This document shows, in pieces, positions 12,240-23,269 of a stretch of 64,000 bases of DNA. The DNA is taken from positions 186,001-250,000 of the forward strand of contig PDHQ01000025.1 of the NCBI GenBank assembly GCA_003339415.1, given 5' to 3'. Source of the DNA: Ophiocordyceps camponoti-saundersi (nom. inval.) (Eukaryota > Ascomycota > Sordariomycetes > Hypocreales > Ophiocordycipitaceae). How positions within the stretch are numbered: position 1 is the stretch's first letter; every line of letters begins with the position of its first letter. Position numbers and translations under genes: made by a program. Under the pieces are notes generated by a model, which was given only the letters and a program-made list of their open reading frames with translations, ran no database searches and was not told where the DNA came from.

Positions 12240-13020
12240 ACTCCCTCTTCTTTGAGTGTAATAAACGCTCTTGCTAACTCTCTACAGGCCGATGAAATCG
12301 CAATTCTCTCCTGTCCTGCCCTCGCCGTTACTATACGCCTGAAACGCGACGACACCACTAGCCGATAGGTTGTTAAGATTATACGATCAAAAAGCTTCTT
12401 CCGCGCCGTCCTCGGGAGGATCGACTGTCGAAGATTGCACCCGTGGCTGCCTCGTCAATTCGTCACGCCCTTTTATCAGGTGTATCCGAACGCCTCAGTT
12501 CGAAAACGGCGCTTGCGCGATATATATCCGCTTCCGACAGCAGCGTGTTACACCCGTTTCCTAGGTACCATGTTATTGCAGATACGCTTAGTAGCCACGA
12601 TAGTACTGACTGCGATCAGTAATGGGCCTTCTTACCTATATAAACCATTGCGCTTGCTACCCCAGGGAGGCAGCCGAAAACAAACTTGCTATCGTCAACG
12701 GCATATCGCAAGACATCAAATGACGCAACCGACCGATCGTACGGCTTCCTACAATCAACATGGGCACCAGTCAATAATGGAATGTCTAATCTAGACGTTC
12801 TGCTCGGGCTGCCGACCTCGGGGGAGGGAATCGTCTCCGGAGCCCTCTTTCCGTCGTCAACAACATTACCTTCCGTCACTGAAGAACAGTCAAGTCCGAC
12901 GATAGGTCGTGAGCGAGAGATCAAGGTCGGAGACGAGCGTGAGACGCCATGCGATGGCTGCGTGTCAGGAATGACCCAAGACCGTGCCCAACGTGGGTAC
13001 GCGGGCTGTTAGGACCAGCT
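12240..13020. other. Gene-free stretch
   Basis: Only chance-like frames are present. A TATATAAA string occurs near 12640 without a convincing downstream gene. Confidence 0.3.
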
Positions 13021-13082
13021 CGGTGAGTTCCGTCCCGCGCCTCAACGTATGTCAGTCGCTAAACACTCGACAGAACTCACCG
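13021..13082. repeat. Perfect 10-bp inverted repeat, 42-bp loop
   Basis: CGGTGAGTTC at 13021-13030 is the exact reverse complement of GAACTCACCG at 13073-13082. An AT-rich TATATA region follows at 13110-13135. It could be a cruciform, a small terminal-repeat remnant or chance. No element boundary was found. Confidence 0.5.
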
Positions 13083-13447
13083 CCCGTGCCTGCGTCGTCT
13101 ACCCAAGGCTATATATACATCACGATATATAATACCCCGGCAAGGTAGAAATGCTATCGGGAGATGCCCGTACGAAACTTTAGTCGCGGTCAACAAACCC
13201 CCATCTGTCAGAAAACAGAGCCAGCTACACCAATCACCAAAATGAGAACGCGCCTCGAGAGGCGCATGTTCCCGGCCTCAGCGAACGGATGAAAGGGAAA
13301 AAAAAGCCAGCGTCAACACTGACCCGGAAGTGCCATCGGACATTCCGGTTGACGACGCCATAACAGTGTCGAAAATGTTTGCCAAAAAAATCAAGAGACA
13401 GGTTCAGGCAGGGTTGCAGGCACCTTAATAGCGACGCTCCTCGGAGC

Positions 13448-13448
<1 letters not shown>

Positions 13449-13512
<64 letters not shown>

Positions 13513-13529
13513 ACCCCCCCCCCCCCCCG

Positions 13530-13559
<30 letters not shown>
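13449..13559. repeat. 111-bp poly-C tract with two interruptions
   Basis: The plus strand is C from 13449 to 13512, A at 13513, C to 13528, G at 13529 and C to 13559. The first uninterrupted run is 64 bases. A TCCGCC microsatellite follows at about 13614-13638. The opposite strand is G-rich and could form quadruplexes. The exact length in a real genome or assembly is uncertain because such tracts are hard to sequence. Confidence 0.95.
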
Positions 13560-13560
<1 letters not shown>

Positions 13561-13639
13561 CCGCGACGCCTCGCGAGAACAAGCGAGTAGAGGTGACTCC
13601 TCCGGGGTCTTCGTCCGCCTCCGCCTCCGCCTCCGCCGC

Positions 13640-14045
13640 GCCGCAGACGCCGTCCCGGCGCAAGGTGGTGAAGGGGGACCAGACACGTCTAGTCCCCTGC
13701 GCCCCTTACGTCGGGCGGATAGCAGACCAGAAGGGCCTAATCCGGGCCTGCTAGGAGCATGCCTCGGTGCGGGCCAAAGCATGCTACGACTGTGGGAAAG
13801 TCGGCAGCAAATACGTCCCGGTAAGCATATATCCCTTGCCATAGTTAGCAGTGCAGGTAGTAACAAAAGACTTTCAGATTGCCCCCGGCGGCGTTGAGAA
13901 TCAGAAAACTTGAAGCCTGCAGGCTGGAGAAGTCAGCCCAGCCTATGCTTGGAGCAAACAACTCGGGAGGAGAGCTTGAGCCAGAGGATCACATCTCTGG
14001 AAGCCACAGTGGCCCTGGCTGAGAAGACAGCCGACACGCGCTAGC
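13640..14045 (+). repeat. Dispersed CxxC / coiled-coil relic, fullest copy
   Basis: RRKVVKGDQTRLVPCAPYVG (13655-13715) matches the 8.2 kb copy, though the second cysteine of the CxxC is tyrosine here. It is followed by an ACYDCGKVGSK segment (13775-13810) as at 6.7 kb and a possible GTAAGC donor. The frame around 13905-14040 reads as a degraded coiled coil (LSQRITSLEATVALAEKTA). The order CxxC, CxxC, intron, coiled coil suggests a once-intact zinc-binding coiled-coil protein. A stop codon and substitutions interrupt it. Confidence 0.4.
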
Positions 14046-14900
14046 AGTCAAGGACAACATTTGGTCCTGCCTCAGACCCTGAAGCTACTTTGCGACACAA
14101 GACATCGTTCCGAGCGCCAATTCAACCCCAGGCTGCGGGTCCAGCCAAGTCGACAGCTTTTCGACGACATGCCAAATGCCTGGCTGATCCTGATGCAAGG
14201 CCGATCGTGTTTGGCTTTTTCAGGCCTGACGAAGCAGGCCCAATCACTGAGTGCCAGCCGTTCTTCGATCATACATCAATCAACCTTTGCTACCCTTCTT
14301 GAGACTTTGTTGTGTTGCGCCTTTTTGGTGACTCTTGGAGGTCGACCTTGACGATCAGGTGCTACAGTCATTGATCTGTCGATACTATACATACCAACGC
14401 TCGACCCAACCAAGCTTAACGGATCAAGGTCATATCAACACGTGGCCGTAGTCTCGAATGAACAAAGCGACAGGCTGACTGGACATCCGCCATGGAGATG
14501 GATTCACCTCTGCTCTATCTGGGTTGCATCCCATGATGTACAACCATTCACCAGAGAGGACATGGCGTTCATCGCTGGATGCCCAGCCGGCGGAAATCTT
14601 CAAAATCCACATGACGGGTTCCAGAGGAAGAAGAGAGACTAAAGAAGAAAGAGTCACGGTGGTGTGGAGAAAATAAGGCGGCCAATCAAAGTCTGATCCA
14701 AGTCTGAAAACGGGAAGAAGCGGGGAAAGGAAAATGACGCTATCAAACTCATCTCTCGTCGTCGCTCGATTCTCGACCTCGTCGCTACCTAACTGTACCT
14801 ACCGCAACGAAGACACCCTGACCACCAGTCATTCCCAAGCTTGACGTGACCGTCAATTTGCTATTCGGTGTTGGCGGTGGACTAGCTGGCAGGAGCCATT
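14046..14900. other. Gene-free stretch
   Basis: Only short chance-like frames are present on both strands. I see no repeat or regulatory signal I can support. Confidence 0.3.
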
Positions 14901-14963
14901 CAAAAGGGGTTAGGCAGCACCGACGATATCCAGTTTCACAAGTACAAGGAGGCTGGGGGCCAA

Positions 14964-15416
14964 ATGACCCGCTCCAAATGGGTGGAACAGGTCGACAGAT
15001 GCCAAAAACTCACCCATGCTGCAACCAGTTTTGAAGACCTCGTTAGTCTTTCAGCGAGACAAGCAGATCGACTAGAAGACAAGCGTCAGCGCATCGGCGC
15101 CACAATTTCTCGATCTAGCAGAAATAATTTTGTGAAGCTCTTTCGAACGTCAACTATGGGGTTCAGAATCAAGAATTTAGGAGAGGGCGACCGAGATTCG
15201 TCCCAACAATCTCATATGCGAGACTTGATGAAACAGGTTTATCAGGATAATCCAGATGAAGACTGGAGTCTCGAGTTCGGGAAAGGTGTGACTTCTCGAC
15301 TATTAAAAGCCGCCCATCTGTATCCATGGAGCTCCCAGAGCTTCATTCCACACAGACAGAAGAAGCTTCTCCATCCAACGTCTCTGGAACTGGCGCTTGG
15401 TCTTTTTGCCCATTGA
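14964..15416 (+). pseudogene. Decayed fungal HNH-type relic, N-terminal part with AAHLYPW
   Basis: The 150-residue frame has coherent protein composition throughout: a helical N-terminal half containing VEQVDRCQKL and LEDKRQR, then LLKAAHLYPWS near residues 112-122. A 'xKAAHLxPW/Y' motif is, from memory, the entry to the HNH_2 domain of a large fungal family; the 2.2 kb relic resembles the segment that normally follows it. Here the following residues do not match the expected D-x-I-F-G region and the frame stops at 15416, so the catalytic domain is truncated. A second coherent frame at 15423-15767 may be its remnant or an unrelated sequence. Confidence 0.35.
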
Positions 15417-15755
15417 ACGGGCTTGAATCGTACTGATTATGCCTCGCTGCGCGAGATAATGCGGCAGATCAAGGGACCGGATGGTCAAGTCCATCGAGAT
15501 GTTGCCTCCTTGCCCAACCAACTGAGCACGCTGGAGAACAGGACCTCGGCCCGGCTGCCACTTATAAGCATGCGCCAATCAGATATACCGCTTGTTGCTG
15601 AGAAACTGCCGACTGGGAAGCGAGGTCTCAGGGAGCTGCTGCCGGGGGAGGACAAGGCCACGGCCATGGCCACGCTGCACTCGATTGACCCAATTTCCCT
15701 GTTTGCTTCATGGACCAAATTTTCGGGAATGGATCCTCTAAAGAGCTATTCACTC

Positions 15756-16110
15756 ATGTCATATTAGCTGTCCACAGGGGCATTTCACATTCTCTAGCTT
15801 GACACACATCACGAAGCTGCACTCGGACAGTGTCAATCCAGTCTTGATGAAGTGCTTGACGTTGTCAAGGCTCTTAAGTTGAGACTCGGCTGAGTCGGGA
15901 TGTTTTTCTACTTTCTGTCTTTTCTTTCTCCATGTTATCTTTGTTTTCTCCATTCTTTCCTTGATGCAGATGAAGGATCAATTCGTTGTTTGCAGTGGGT
16001 GAAGAAATAGGTAGCTGGAGAGGGCTAGAGATGATCAGGTCATATCAGCTGCCCATTGCTCATTTTCTAGCTTGACACATATCAATCAATCGACCAGGGT
16101 GTCTTTAAGT
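15756..16110. repeat. Direct duplication of a ~55-70 bp block, 281 bp apart
   Basis: 15756-15830 and 16037-16110 share GTCATAT-AGCTG-CCA and then TTTTCTAGCTTGACACA-ATCA. The spacer holds no gene. Confidence 0.5.
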
Positions 16111-16436
16111 TGTGCTTCAATTGCCTGTAGGCCTTGTCTTTGATCACGAGGTAGAGAACCCATCCAGCTTATACAGGGATCCTGCAGAACACATCATCAC
16201 ACCATCCCCTCATTCTGAGCATTGTGCCACACAATTGTGCCACAGGTTATGAGTGCCGGAGCTACGTAGCGTACGGAAGATGCATAAAAGATTTTCAAGA
16301 CCATGTCCATAAATGTGACAGATTTGGTCAAGGAGATTGCAGAGTCGACAACGATGCGATGGATGCTATGCCATGTAGGCGGGAGTTACTGAGCTCAGGG
16401 GGTTCCTCTGGCCATGGAGGCTGTTGGGGATTCATC

Positions 16437-16595
16437 ACATGACCGCCACCCACGTGACCCAGTCTGTGCCCCCTTTTCTTCTTCTTCCCCCCTTGGCTGG
16501 GCAGATTAGCTCTTCTTCTTCTAGTCATACCAGATTGATCACGCATTCGTTGTTCTTTGCCTCGTGGTGATGCCATCGCTTATGCGAGGGCATCT
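16437..16595 (+). repeat. Dispersed hairpin-ended module, copy 2
   Basis: It begins with CACGTGACCCAG (16454-16465), then a CCCC/TTCTTC pyrimidine tract, a GCTGGGCAG block, CTTCTAGTCA and TTTGCCTC, and ends in a hairpin at 16569-16594. The inner stem TCGC/GCGA has a 4-nt loop, the A·G mismatch falls at 16575/16588, and the 6-bp outer stem is GATGCC/GGCATC. Relative to copy 1, outer-stem positions 1 and 4 change as whole base pairs. Confidence 0.6.
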
Positions 16596-17150
16596 TAGAG
16601 TCCCTTCTCTCTGTCTTTGCTTTGGACGTCTAGAATTCTTCCGTACGCTTTCGGTGAGCATGGCGCCTAAACAAGGTGTATACCTGCATGAACTCACCAA
16701 AGGAACCTCGAAGCTTTCCTTGAGGGTATGCCACTTTCAAGTCTGACGATCTTATGTAGCTTCAATAGGAGAAAGGATCACGGGTTGAAGCTTTGGCAAT
16801 AGTTGTTGATTGTTTCACCGTAACTTCATGACGAATCTGCAATTACATGTAGATAACTTCCCATATGCTTCCGAAGCAGTCTCTGTAACTCCAAAGTAGC
16901 TTTGCACTTACTGCGGCTCCTTTAAGCCAAGGTTTCTTGTTTCATGGAGCAGGATTCGATAGCACAGGTGCGGACGAGGGACTAAAATAAGTATACGTGG
17001 GAGAATATCTTCGACCGCCTACAGCCGTCAGGATCGTCAAGAAAAAGCCGATTACTTGCCGAGTTAAACTCAAATGACGATGACGAGCTTATTATGCCTA
17101 CTTATCTGATTGTTAAAAATCTAGTGGCTGCCAATGTCGAGTTGAGCCGG
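16596..17150. other. Gene-free stretch
   Basis: No coherent frame longer than about 60 codons. Nothing recognisable. Confidence 0.3.
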
Positions 17151-17765
17151 GAACTCTGCCCCTGCTGCTTATATCATCTCTCCCGTCTGCCTCAAGCTGT
17201 CAACTTTCTTCCCGCCTTACCTTCGCACCTTTTCTCGCCTTCGACGACTTTCTGCAGTCTTCCAGGGTATGTCCTTTGCTTCTTGCCTGAGGCACACATC
17301 TCTTATACCCCGCAGATGTCTTCTCTCCCGGCAGGATCTCCGTCTTCTTCTCCTCTTCTCCTTTCTCCACCTACAGAACAGCATCCCCCGAAGAGTCATG
17401 CCGCGTCTCTTCGTTAGTGGGTAGCAAATCTCATCAATGTTTGCTGCTGTGGTTGAGTAGCGGCTCTTCCGACGGGTGTCGGCTGGCAGCTGGCTGTGCC
17501 TGTTATTGTAGTGTTTGCTACAAGCCCTGTTGGCCGGCCACTATTTTTTCTTCCCTTTCTACCACCCAGCCCATATTATCTCTTCCTTTCTCTGCTCTTT
17601 CAATCCTTTCCATTTCTTTCACTCACCTTCTCAGTCAAAATTCTCCCTCCGCCTCCTCCCGCGTACGTTGGTTTTCGCTGCAGCGAAACACCCCTATCCG
17701 CCTTGCGGCCTTTGCACCGGGCGCTTGGCTAGCAGCTACCAGACTTATCAAGTCCTGCTAGGGGT
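17150..17765 (+). other. Pyrimidine-rich stretch, promoter-like
   Basis: Most of this stretch is CT-rich on the plus strand (17160-17400 and 17530-17660), with a GGCTGGCAGCTGGC block at 17479-17493 related to the palindrome of the 18.45, 23.94 and 29.11 kb modules. Frames through it are low-complexity. It may be promoter or leader DNA of a decayed element. Confidence 0.3.
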
Positions 17766-18450
17766 AAGCTGCAATTCGAGCAATTGCATGTTATAATTAC
17801 ACCATGACAGGGACCAAGTGTCGTGCGGTAAGTGTCTCGTTGCATCAAGCACCGTTTTGACCATGTCTGATATTGTGAGAACAGCTGGCCTAGGAGGCTA
17901 AGCCGTCTGCCAATGCCCTCGACACTACGACAACCGAATAATAAAGGGTTGAATCACTTCGATACCTGCTGGTCATCGAAGATCATCTCGGGTCAATCAC
18001 CTGCGCGACCTCCCCACGCCGAGTTTGTCAAACCTCGCGCTCGCGACTTGAAAACACCAGCCAACGAAGAGCTACGGTCGAGGATACAAATCAGAGCAAA
18101 TAAAAGAATAACTCTTCAGGTGCGAAACCTGAAGTACGACGGAGGCATGCTGCCCGCAGATGCTTCCAAGACACGAAATAAGGGGGTCATTTGAGTCGAG
18201 CATCTAGCGGTTCAACAAGTGGAAATCAATCCATCCAGCAGAGCATTTTGCTCCTAATATCTCTGTCGAATTCGTCACCTCGACCGACGTCTTTGAAATA
18301 TCGACAGGTTCAAGATTACAAGACGAGCTAAACCAACTCTACTATTCAAAAATCCACCAAGGCATCCATCACTCAAGAGGTAGCGACTTGTTCTCAGTCA
18401 GTATGTCTTATCTCCTTCTTATCTTCCTCACTGTTGTCCTCTATTCGGGC
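17766..18450. other. Decayed stretch with one short coding-like frame
   Basis: A 93-codon frame at 17913-18194 contains a basic, protein-like stretch (ANEELRSRIQIRANKR). No family is recognised and no other support is seen. Confidence 0.25.
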
Positions 18451-18453
18451 GTT

Positions 18454-18812
18454 TGCCAGTTGGCAGCAGTTGTCGGCCAACCGGCACACTACCCCCTATA
18501 ATTTCCCCCAGCCTGCACCTGATTGGCCCCCCTCCTCTCTCCCTTAGGTCTTTTCTTCTTAGGGCTCTCTTCTCTTCTTCTTCCCACCTCCTTCATCTTC
18601 CACAAAACCTCATCACCCACCAAAAAAAACTTTTCATCCTCCTCGCCTCCTCCACGAAGCCTCATCATCAAAACAAAACCTTCCATCATCACTTCATTAT
18701 CCATCAAAGCCTCCATCGTCTCTTCACCTTCCGCACAAGGCTCTGCCGCTCCCTTCCACTTTCTTGCACTTTGTTTGAAAAACAAAACGTTGTTTCACTC
18801 TTTCCCACCATC
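18454..18812 (+). repeat. Palindrome-plus-pyrimidine module, copy 1
   Basis: TGCCAGTTGGCA at 18454-18465 is followed by a GCCAACCGGCA-like block, a CCCTATAATTTCCCC string and about 300 bp of CT-rich DNA ending near an ATG at 18810. The same arrangement occurs at 23937 and 29114. It could be an LTR or promoter-leader of a repeated element. Confidence 0.45.
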
Positions 18813-19092
18813 ATGGGGGATGAGGAATTTTACTCTTTTCCCATCACTCGAACATCAATCTTGATCTTCTGCCGTCATCTCAACTGGCTGCTGCGAGTTT
18901 CATTTCTTGGCCTACCACTTTTCGAGCCAACTCAACGGAACCCAGACTTGAAGTTCAGGCGGTTCTTTGGCGTAAGACGCCATTCGTTATTCCACGCTCT
19001 ATTCTTCGGCGAGGACCGAGGCCATCAACCTTCTCATTCTTGCATCGGATCCAGGGCCGCCATTATTCAACAAGGCTTCCTTCCTTCGACAC

Positions 19093-19713
19093 TTGCCGTC
19101 GCCTTCTACACGCGTGTGGACGCGTTTCATCTTTCGGCTTCGCGAGCTTCACCACGCTCTGCCTTCTCCTCCTTCCTCAGACACGCTGGAAAATTACCGA
19201 GCCAAACCAAAGAAAATCAAAGAAGAACACGACGCTAAGAGGCGGTCCCCTAAATGTGTACGGTGCTACCCTCTAACATTCTGTGATATCCTTCATCACG
19301 AGAAGAACCGATTATACACGCATCAATCAAAGCCGTTATGGAGGCAAGTCCATGATAAGGTATTGACGTTTCTCGAAAATCTGGCTGTGGAAACGCAAAC
19401 ACCAAGTCGATCTGCGAACCGCAAGGCGGAGTGGAAGGAATTGGTCGCCGGACGCAAATGCATATACTACGTCACGTCTTTCGACTCCTTATACGCCTAT
19501 CGTAACTTGGCCTTTCCCGCCAGGGTGGCTCGAAACCCTTGGGGTATGACGCCTAAAGAAGCAACTTACTGGACTCTGGAAGTCTCTAGGACGACAGGGA
19601 CTTTCAGCAAAACATACATGACTGGACGCACCCTCTTCCGGTTGGCCTCTTTACTCGCGTATCGAACATTGATGGTCCCATTGCCTTGCTTGTTGCACAG
19701 CATCTCCGGATAG
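19093..19713 (+). CDS. Unrecognised 206-codon open frame, doubtful gene
   Basis: This is one of the longer uninterrupted frames of the first 45 kb. The part from about residue 45 onward has ordinary protein composition (WRQVHDKVLTFLENLAVE, then a WKELVAGRKC segment). No domain is recognised. The first 40 residues overlap the CT-rich leader region and are probably not coding. It lies downstream of the 18.45 kb module, so it could be the decayed first protein of that repeat. No intron, partner or start context was found. Confidence 0.25.
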   Translation: MPSPSTRVWTRFIFRLRELHHALPSPPSSDTLENYRAKPKKIKEEHDAKRRSPKCVRCYPLTFCDILHHEKNRLYTHQSKPLWRQVHDKVLTFLENLAVETQTPSRSANRKAEWKELVAGRKCIYYVTSFDSLYAYRNLAFPARVARNPWGMTPKEATYWTLEVSRTTGTFSKTYMTGRTLFRLASLLAYRTLMVPLPCLLHSISG

Positions 19714-21804
19714 ATCAACTCTGGCCTGATCATGTCGACCAGCAGCGAGATGGGAGTTGGCAACGGTATGGCTGTTATTCGAGAAGCCTGATGACACCCC
19801 GACTAAAAAGGTGTCATATCGCGAAGGTGGCGATATTCGTCAAAATTCACGGCAGGGAAATTCCTTGCGCGAGTCGGTGTAAGCCTTGTGTGAAGTATTT
19901 TCACTTCTTCAGACACAGAAAGAAGAACAACGCCGACACAAATGGAATCGGTGTTGATGACACCAACTTTGACCTCAGCTACGACTCGCCGATTGCGGCT
20001 GGAGGAAGTTAGTTGAAGGAAATTGATGCAAATCATTTCGTCGGAAAGAGACTACTCGGAAACTCTCTCGTCAATAAGATCCAGGCAGAGAAAAGGGGTG
20101 TGAAATCTTCAGCCGCAAAAGATGACAATACTCAGGACGACGCTGAGAACAAAGCTTGCAAAGCACTGCTTTCATCGATGCCAAAGGAGGTACAACCCTG
20201 GTTCTCAACTCGGATCGATGCTATCTGAAAGCTTCTCGGAGAGTCAAAGGCATCAGCAAAGCCAGGAATCGGAACAACCGACGCCAGCAGCTACATCGCT
20301 GTGGTATACAGGACGACGGCTCCGGTGCAGCAACTTGGATGAATTGCCTCGGTAAACTCAGTCTCCATCTGGCAATCACGGATTCCGAATTTCACTCATC
20401 CAAGGTTTACGTCTATCCAAAAGCCAGTGGAGTGAATACTGTTTCACAAAGGTCCGGTTCTTGTCGATTAATCGAGTATCAAGCAGAACCTCATCACAAC
20501 ACCGTCTGCATCATCACCGTATGATACGGTCGAATCCCAGACGGCCTTTTATGAAGAGCAACCTTGGCTAGCCGAAGACACAATATCTCGTCTCTGGAAA
20601 GCGTTTCCCATTGCAACAACTCCTGGCAAAACGCAGATCTCGTCTTCGCTTTCAGCATGGGTAGGCCACTTTGCCCTCAAAGGAGCTGTCTATCGTCAGG
20701 AGAAGCCCGATAACACCCCCCGTGGTTGGCCCCAACTCCGAGAAAATAGTTTGGCCCGGAAAAGAGGATCTTGATGAGTATGAGGACAGCCCAATCGCAT
20801 ACTCCCATCTTCCCGACTTGCTTAAAATTGGTCCGACACCTTGTACGTGTTCTGACATTTTCTCGGATCCTGGTCCCTTCGGACCATGTATCCCTGTTTG
20901 AGATGCTTGGGATGCCGGCATCATCCCGTTAGCGGAATCGAAAACTGGAGTTTTACGTTAAGTGCAAACGTGCTTCTCAGAGTGCTTTCGCGAGCAAAGC
21001 ACATGGGAAGGAGAATGGGAAGAATGACCTGAGTGAAATATACAGAAGACTGCAAGGATACGCAGAAGCCATCTCGTGGCTAGAACTCGTCCTGGTGTTC
21101 TATACGAAGTATCGCCATCCGTACGATTGTCGGTTCAAAATGGACACAACTCCAGGGAAGCGGTTCGACATCCATCAGACTGCCATTGCCGACGTCCCAC
21201 GAGAAGAAAGCGAAAATTTCAATCTCATCGACCTCATCTTGTGCTCAAGCTAGGAGATAGTGGCCTACAGTATGTTGAACATCTCTGTGGTTATCACTTA
21301 CCACTTCGAAAGCGGTTTTCCCCGAGGACGCAGCCCTCCGAACGGTGGCCGAATATTGCTGCTTCAGATTGTCAGGCGCTGGGCAAAGGTTACGTGTCGG
21401 CTCGTGCTGCCCATCCAACACGCGTTGCAGAATCTCGACGGCAGTTTTCAGGAGCTGAGATTATACTCTCGCTTTATCCGGGCCGAACACATTGCTCCCT
21501 GGAAGTATCTCCTCGTCGGCGGAGCTTGCAAGTGAAGAAACTATGGATCAAAGACGGTTCACAGAAAGTCGAAGGCATTCTTCAGAAGCGGATCTCAAAC
21601 TCGTCGCTCAACCCAGGCTGCTAGTACGTCTTTCAACACTGGACATCTCATCATCACCAGCAGCACCAGCAACAGTCACAATAAATGTGAGTATGATCTC
21701 TTCAGGTCATGGCATGAAATTGTCCAACCAGCTTGGGTACGATCTCTGGGGTACCTCCAACGGCACTTCTTTCAGAAGGACAACTTGGTATTTGTGACGG
21801 ACAT
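19714..21804. other. Decayed stretch with scattered coding-like segments
   Basis: Protein-like pieces occur near 19890-20010 (a CKPC element then an Asp/Asn-rich run), 20671-20901, and 21045-21240 (containing AISWLELVLVFYTKYRHP). Stops and frame changes separate them. I cannot assign them or build a gene. Confidence 0.25.
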
Positions 21805-22145
21805 ATGAGCTTTAGCTACCAGGCCAGCTTCCTGAACAAGGAGAATATTACTGGGTGTGTCAATCTTTGCCTGGGCTGATCGGAAACTCGTCCCATGGCT
21901 TGAAGCAGGCCCAAGATATGCAACCACGGTCATGGGGAAAAGATTCGGATCCTTCGCTTTGCTCGCGTTTCCATTTCACCTCGGACTGCAGCCACTCAGA
22001 CCATGAGCTTTAGCCACCGAGCCAGCTTGACAGGAATAAGCCGAAGCTTGCTCGGTATGTCGCTTTTTGCTTGGGCTTATCGGGAATTCGTCTTATATCC
22101 AAGGACGGCTACCGCATTCTCGGGGGAAGAATTCGAACCCTTCGT
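21805..22145. repeat. Direct repeat, two copies, ~196 bp period
   Basis: ATGAGCTTTAGCTACCAGG at 21806 and ATGAGCTTTAGCCACCGAG at 22002 start two copies. Both continue through GCCAGCTT, a 'TTTGCxTGGGCTxATCGG' block and a 'GGGGxAxAxTTCG' block. Divergence is substantial. Confidence 0.55.
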
Positions 22146-22414
22146 TTTTATCCAGGCTCTGACTTTACATCGGAATACACCTTCTCAGCTGTTGAGCCTA
22201 CTGGCTACCAAGTTTGTACGAACGGGCGGCGACTGGCCGTCTTATATATCATTCCTCGGCTGTCGACTTCTATCCCACTCTGGGCCTGACATCACTCGAG
22301 CCAGTCTTCTTTTACACGGCCGAATACAGCGCCTCGACTTTCCGATTTTCAGCTACCAAGCCGGCACAGACCTGGATTGAAGGAGCCTTTCCAACGGCAG
22401 CGTGATCAAGATCA

Positions 22415-22873
22415 GTGTTTCTCTCCCATCGGGTTTCAGCGGCCTGTTCAAGCTCATCCACATCATTTTCATATCTACAGGCCGAAGAAAAGACCATTCC
22501 GGAATTACTACGATATCAACAACCGACATGGTTTAAGCAGCGGCTGGAGTGGCCGGATCAGGTGAAGTCGTTCCGGATGATGTGCCAGTCCACGGCAAGA
22601 AGAATAATGAAGGAGACGGAGCTGTTTCGTGATATTCAAGACTGGCCGACACATTGCACAGACTTATTCGAATTCATCCAGGATACAGAGAGGAAACCTA
22701 CGCCCCCGATATCGCTTTCCGTGCAGTCGACGCGGATAATAATCATGGGCTGTTGCTTTGCCATCAGATTCTGTTCTCCAAGTGACGGATCGCCTTACAT
22801 CCTGAGCTGGTATAACATCGATCCCTTTCACCACCATTCACCTACCAAGGTTACTGAAGCTGGCAACATTTAG
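22415..22873 (+). pseudogene. Unrecognised coding-like frame, 152 codons
   Basis: The middle of this frame looks like real protein (QAEEKTIPELLRYQQPTW, then VKSFRMMCQSTARRIMKE). The first 25 and last 40 residues do not. No family is recognised. It is likely a relic or one exon. Confidence 0.25.
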
Positions 22874-22937
22874 CCATCTACAGTCCAGATGTCCTGGGAG
22901 ACCACATTGGAAGGATTGACTGCCCTGAGTTGAGAAG

Positions 22938-23060
22938 CCTATGGCGCAGAAGCAGAAAGCACGTCAGGCAGAAAAAGACAAGCGAAAGACGCCTATAGCG
23001 CAAAAGCACAAAGCACGTCAGGCAGAAGAGGACAAGCGAAAGGTGCTTATCATGCGCGAG
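22938..23060. repeat. Tandem repeat, 54 bp period, ~2 copies
   Basis: Units start CCTATGGCGCAGAAGCAG (22938) and CCTATAGCGCAAAAGCAC (22992); a degraded third follows. The period is a multiple of three, and the plus frame gives a charged repeat AQKQKARQAEKDKRKTP with one-residue variants, so frame was kept between copies. Confidence 0.7.
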
Positions 23061-23269
23061 AGGAATCAGGAACCAACAGAAATGTCTAAGAATCGCTCGA
23101 GAACGCCTATCGGCAGCTCCAAGGCAGCTCAGACAGACGCTAAGGAGGCCTTCACAAGGATATCGCCGATACAGGGAAGAACGATTATCTGGGACTGTTG
23201 AATCCCATGTGAGATCGTTACGGGACTTTTCTTACGGTGGTCGAAATCTTTCTCTTTGGATCAGATGTA

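Noticed and set aside
13234..13866. Long Gly-rich and Pro-rich reading frames across 13.2-13.9 kb
   Set aside because: They exist only because a poly-C/G tract lacks stop codons in every phase. The flanks show no coding character in those frames.
18453..19238. 261-codon frame as a gene
   Set aside because: Its first two thirds lie in the CT-rich repeat module and have low-complexity Ser/Leu/His composition. The overlapping frame from 19093 is more protein-like.
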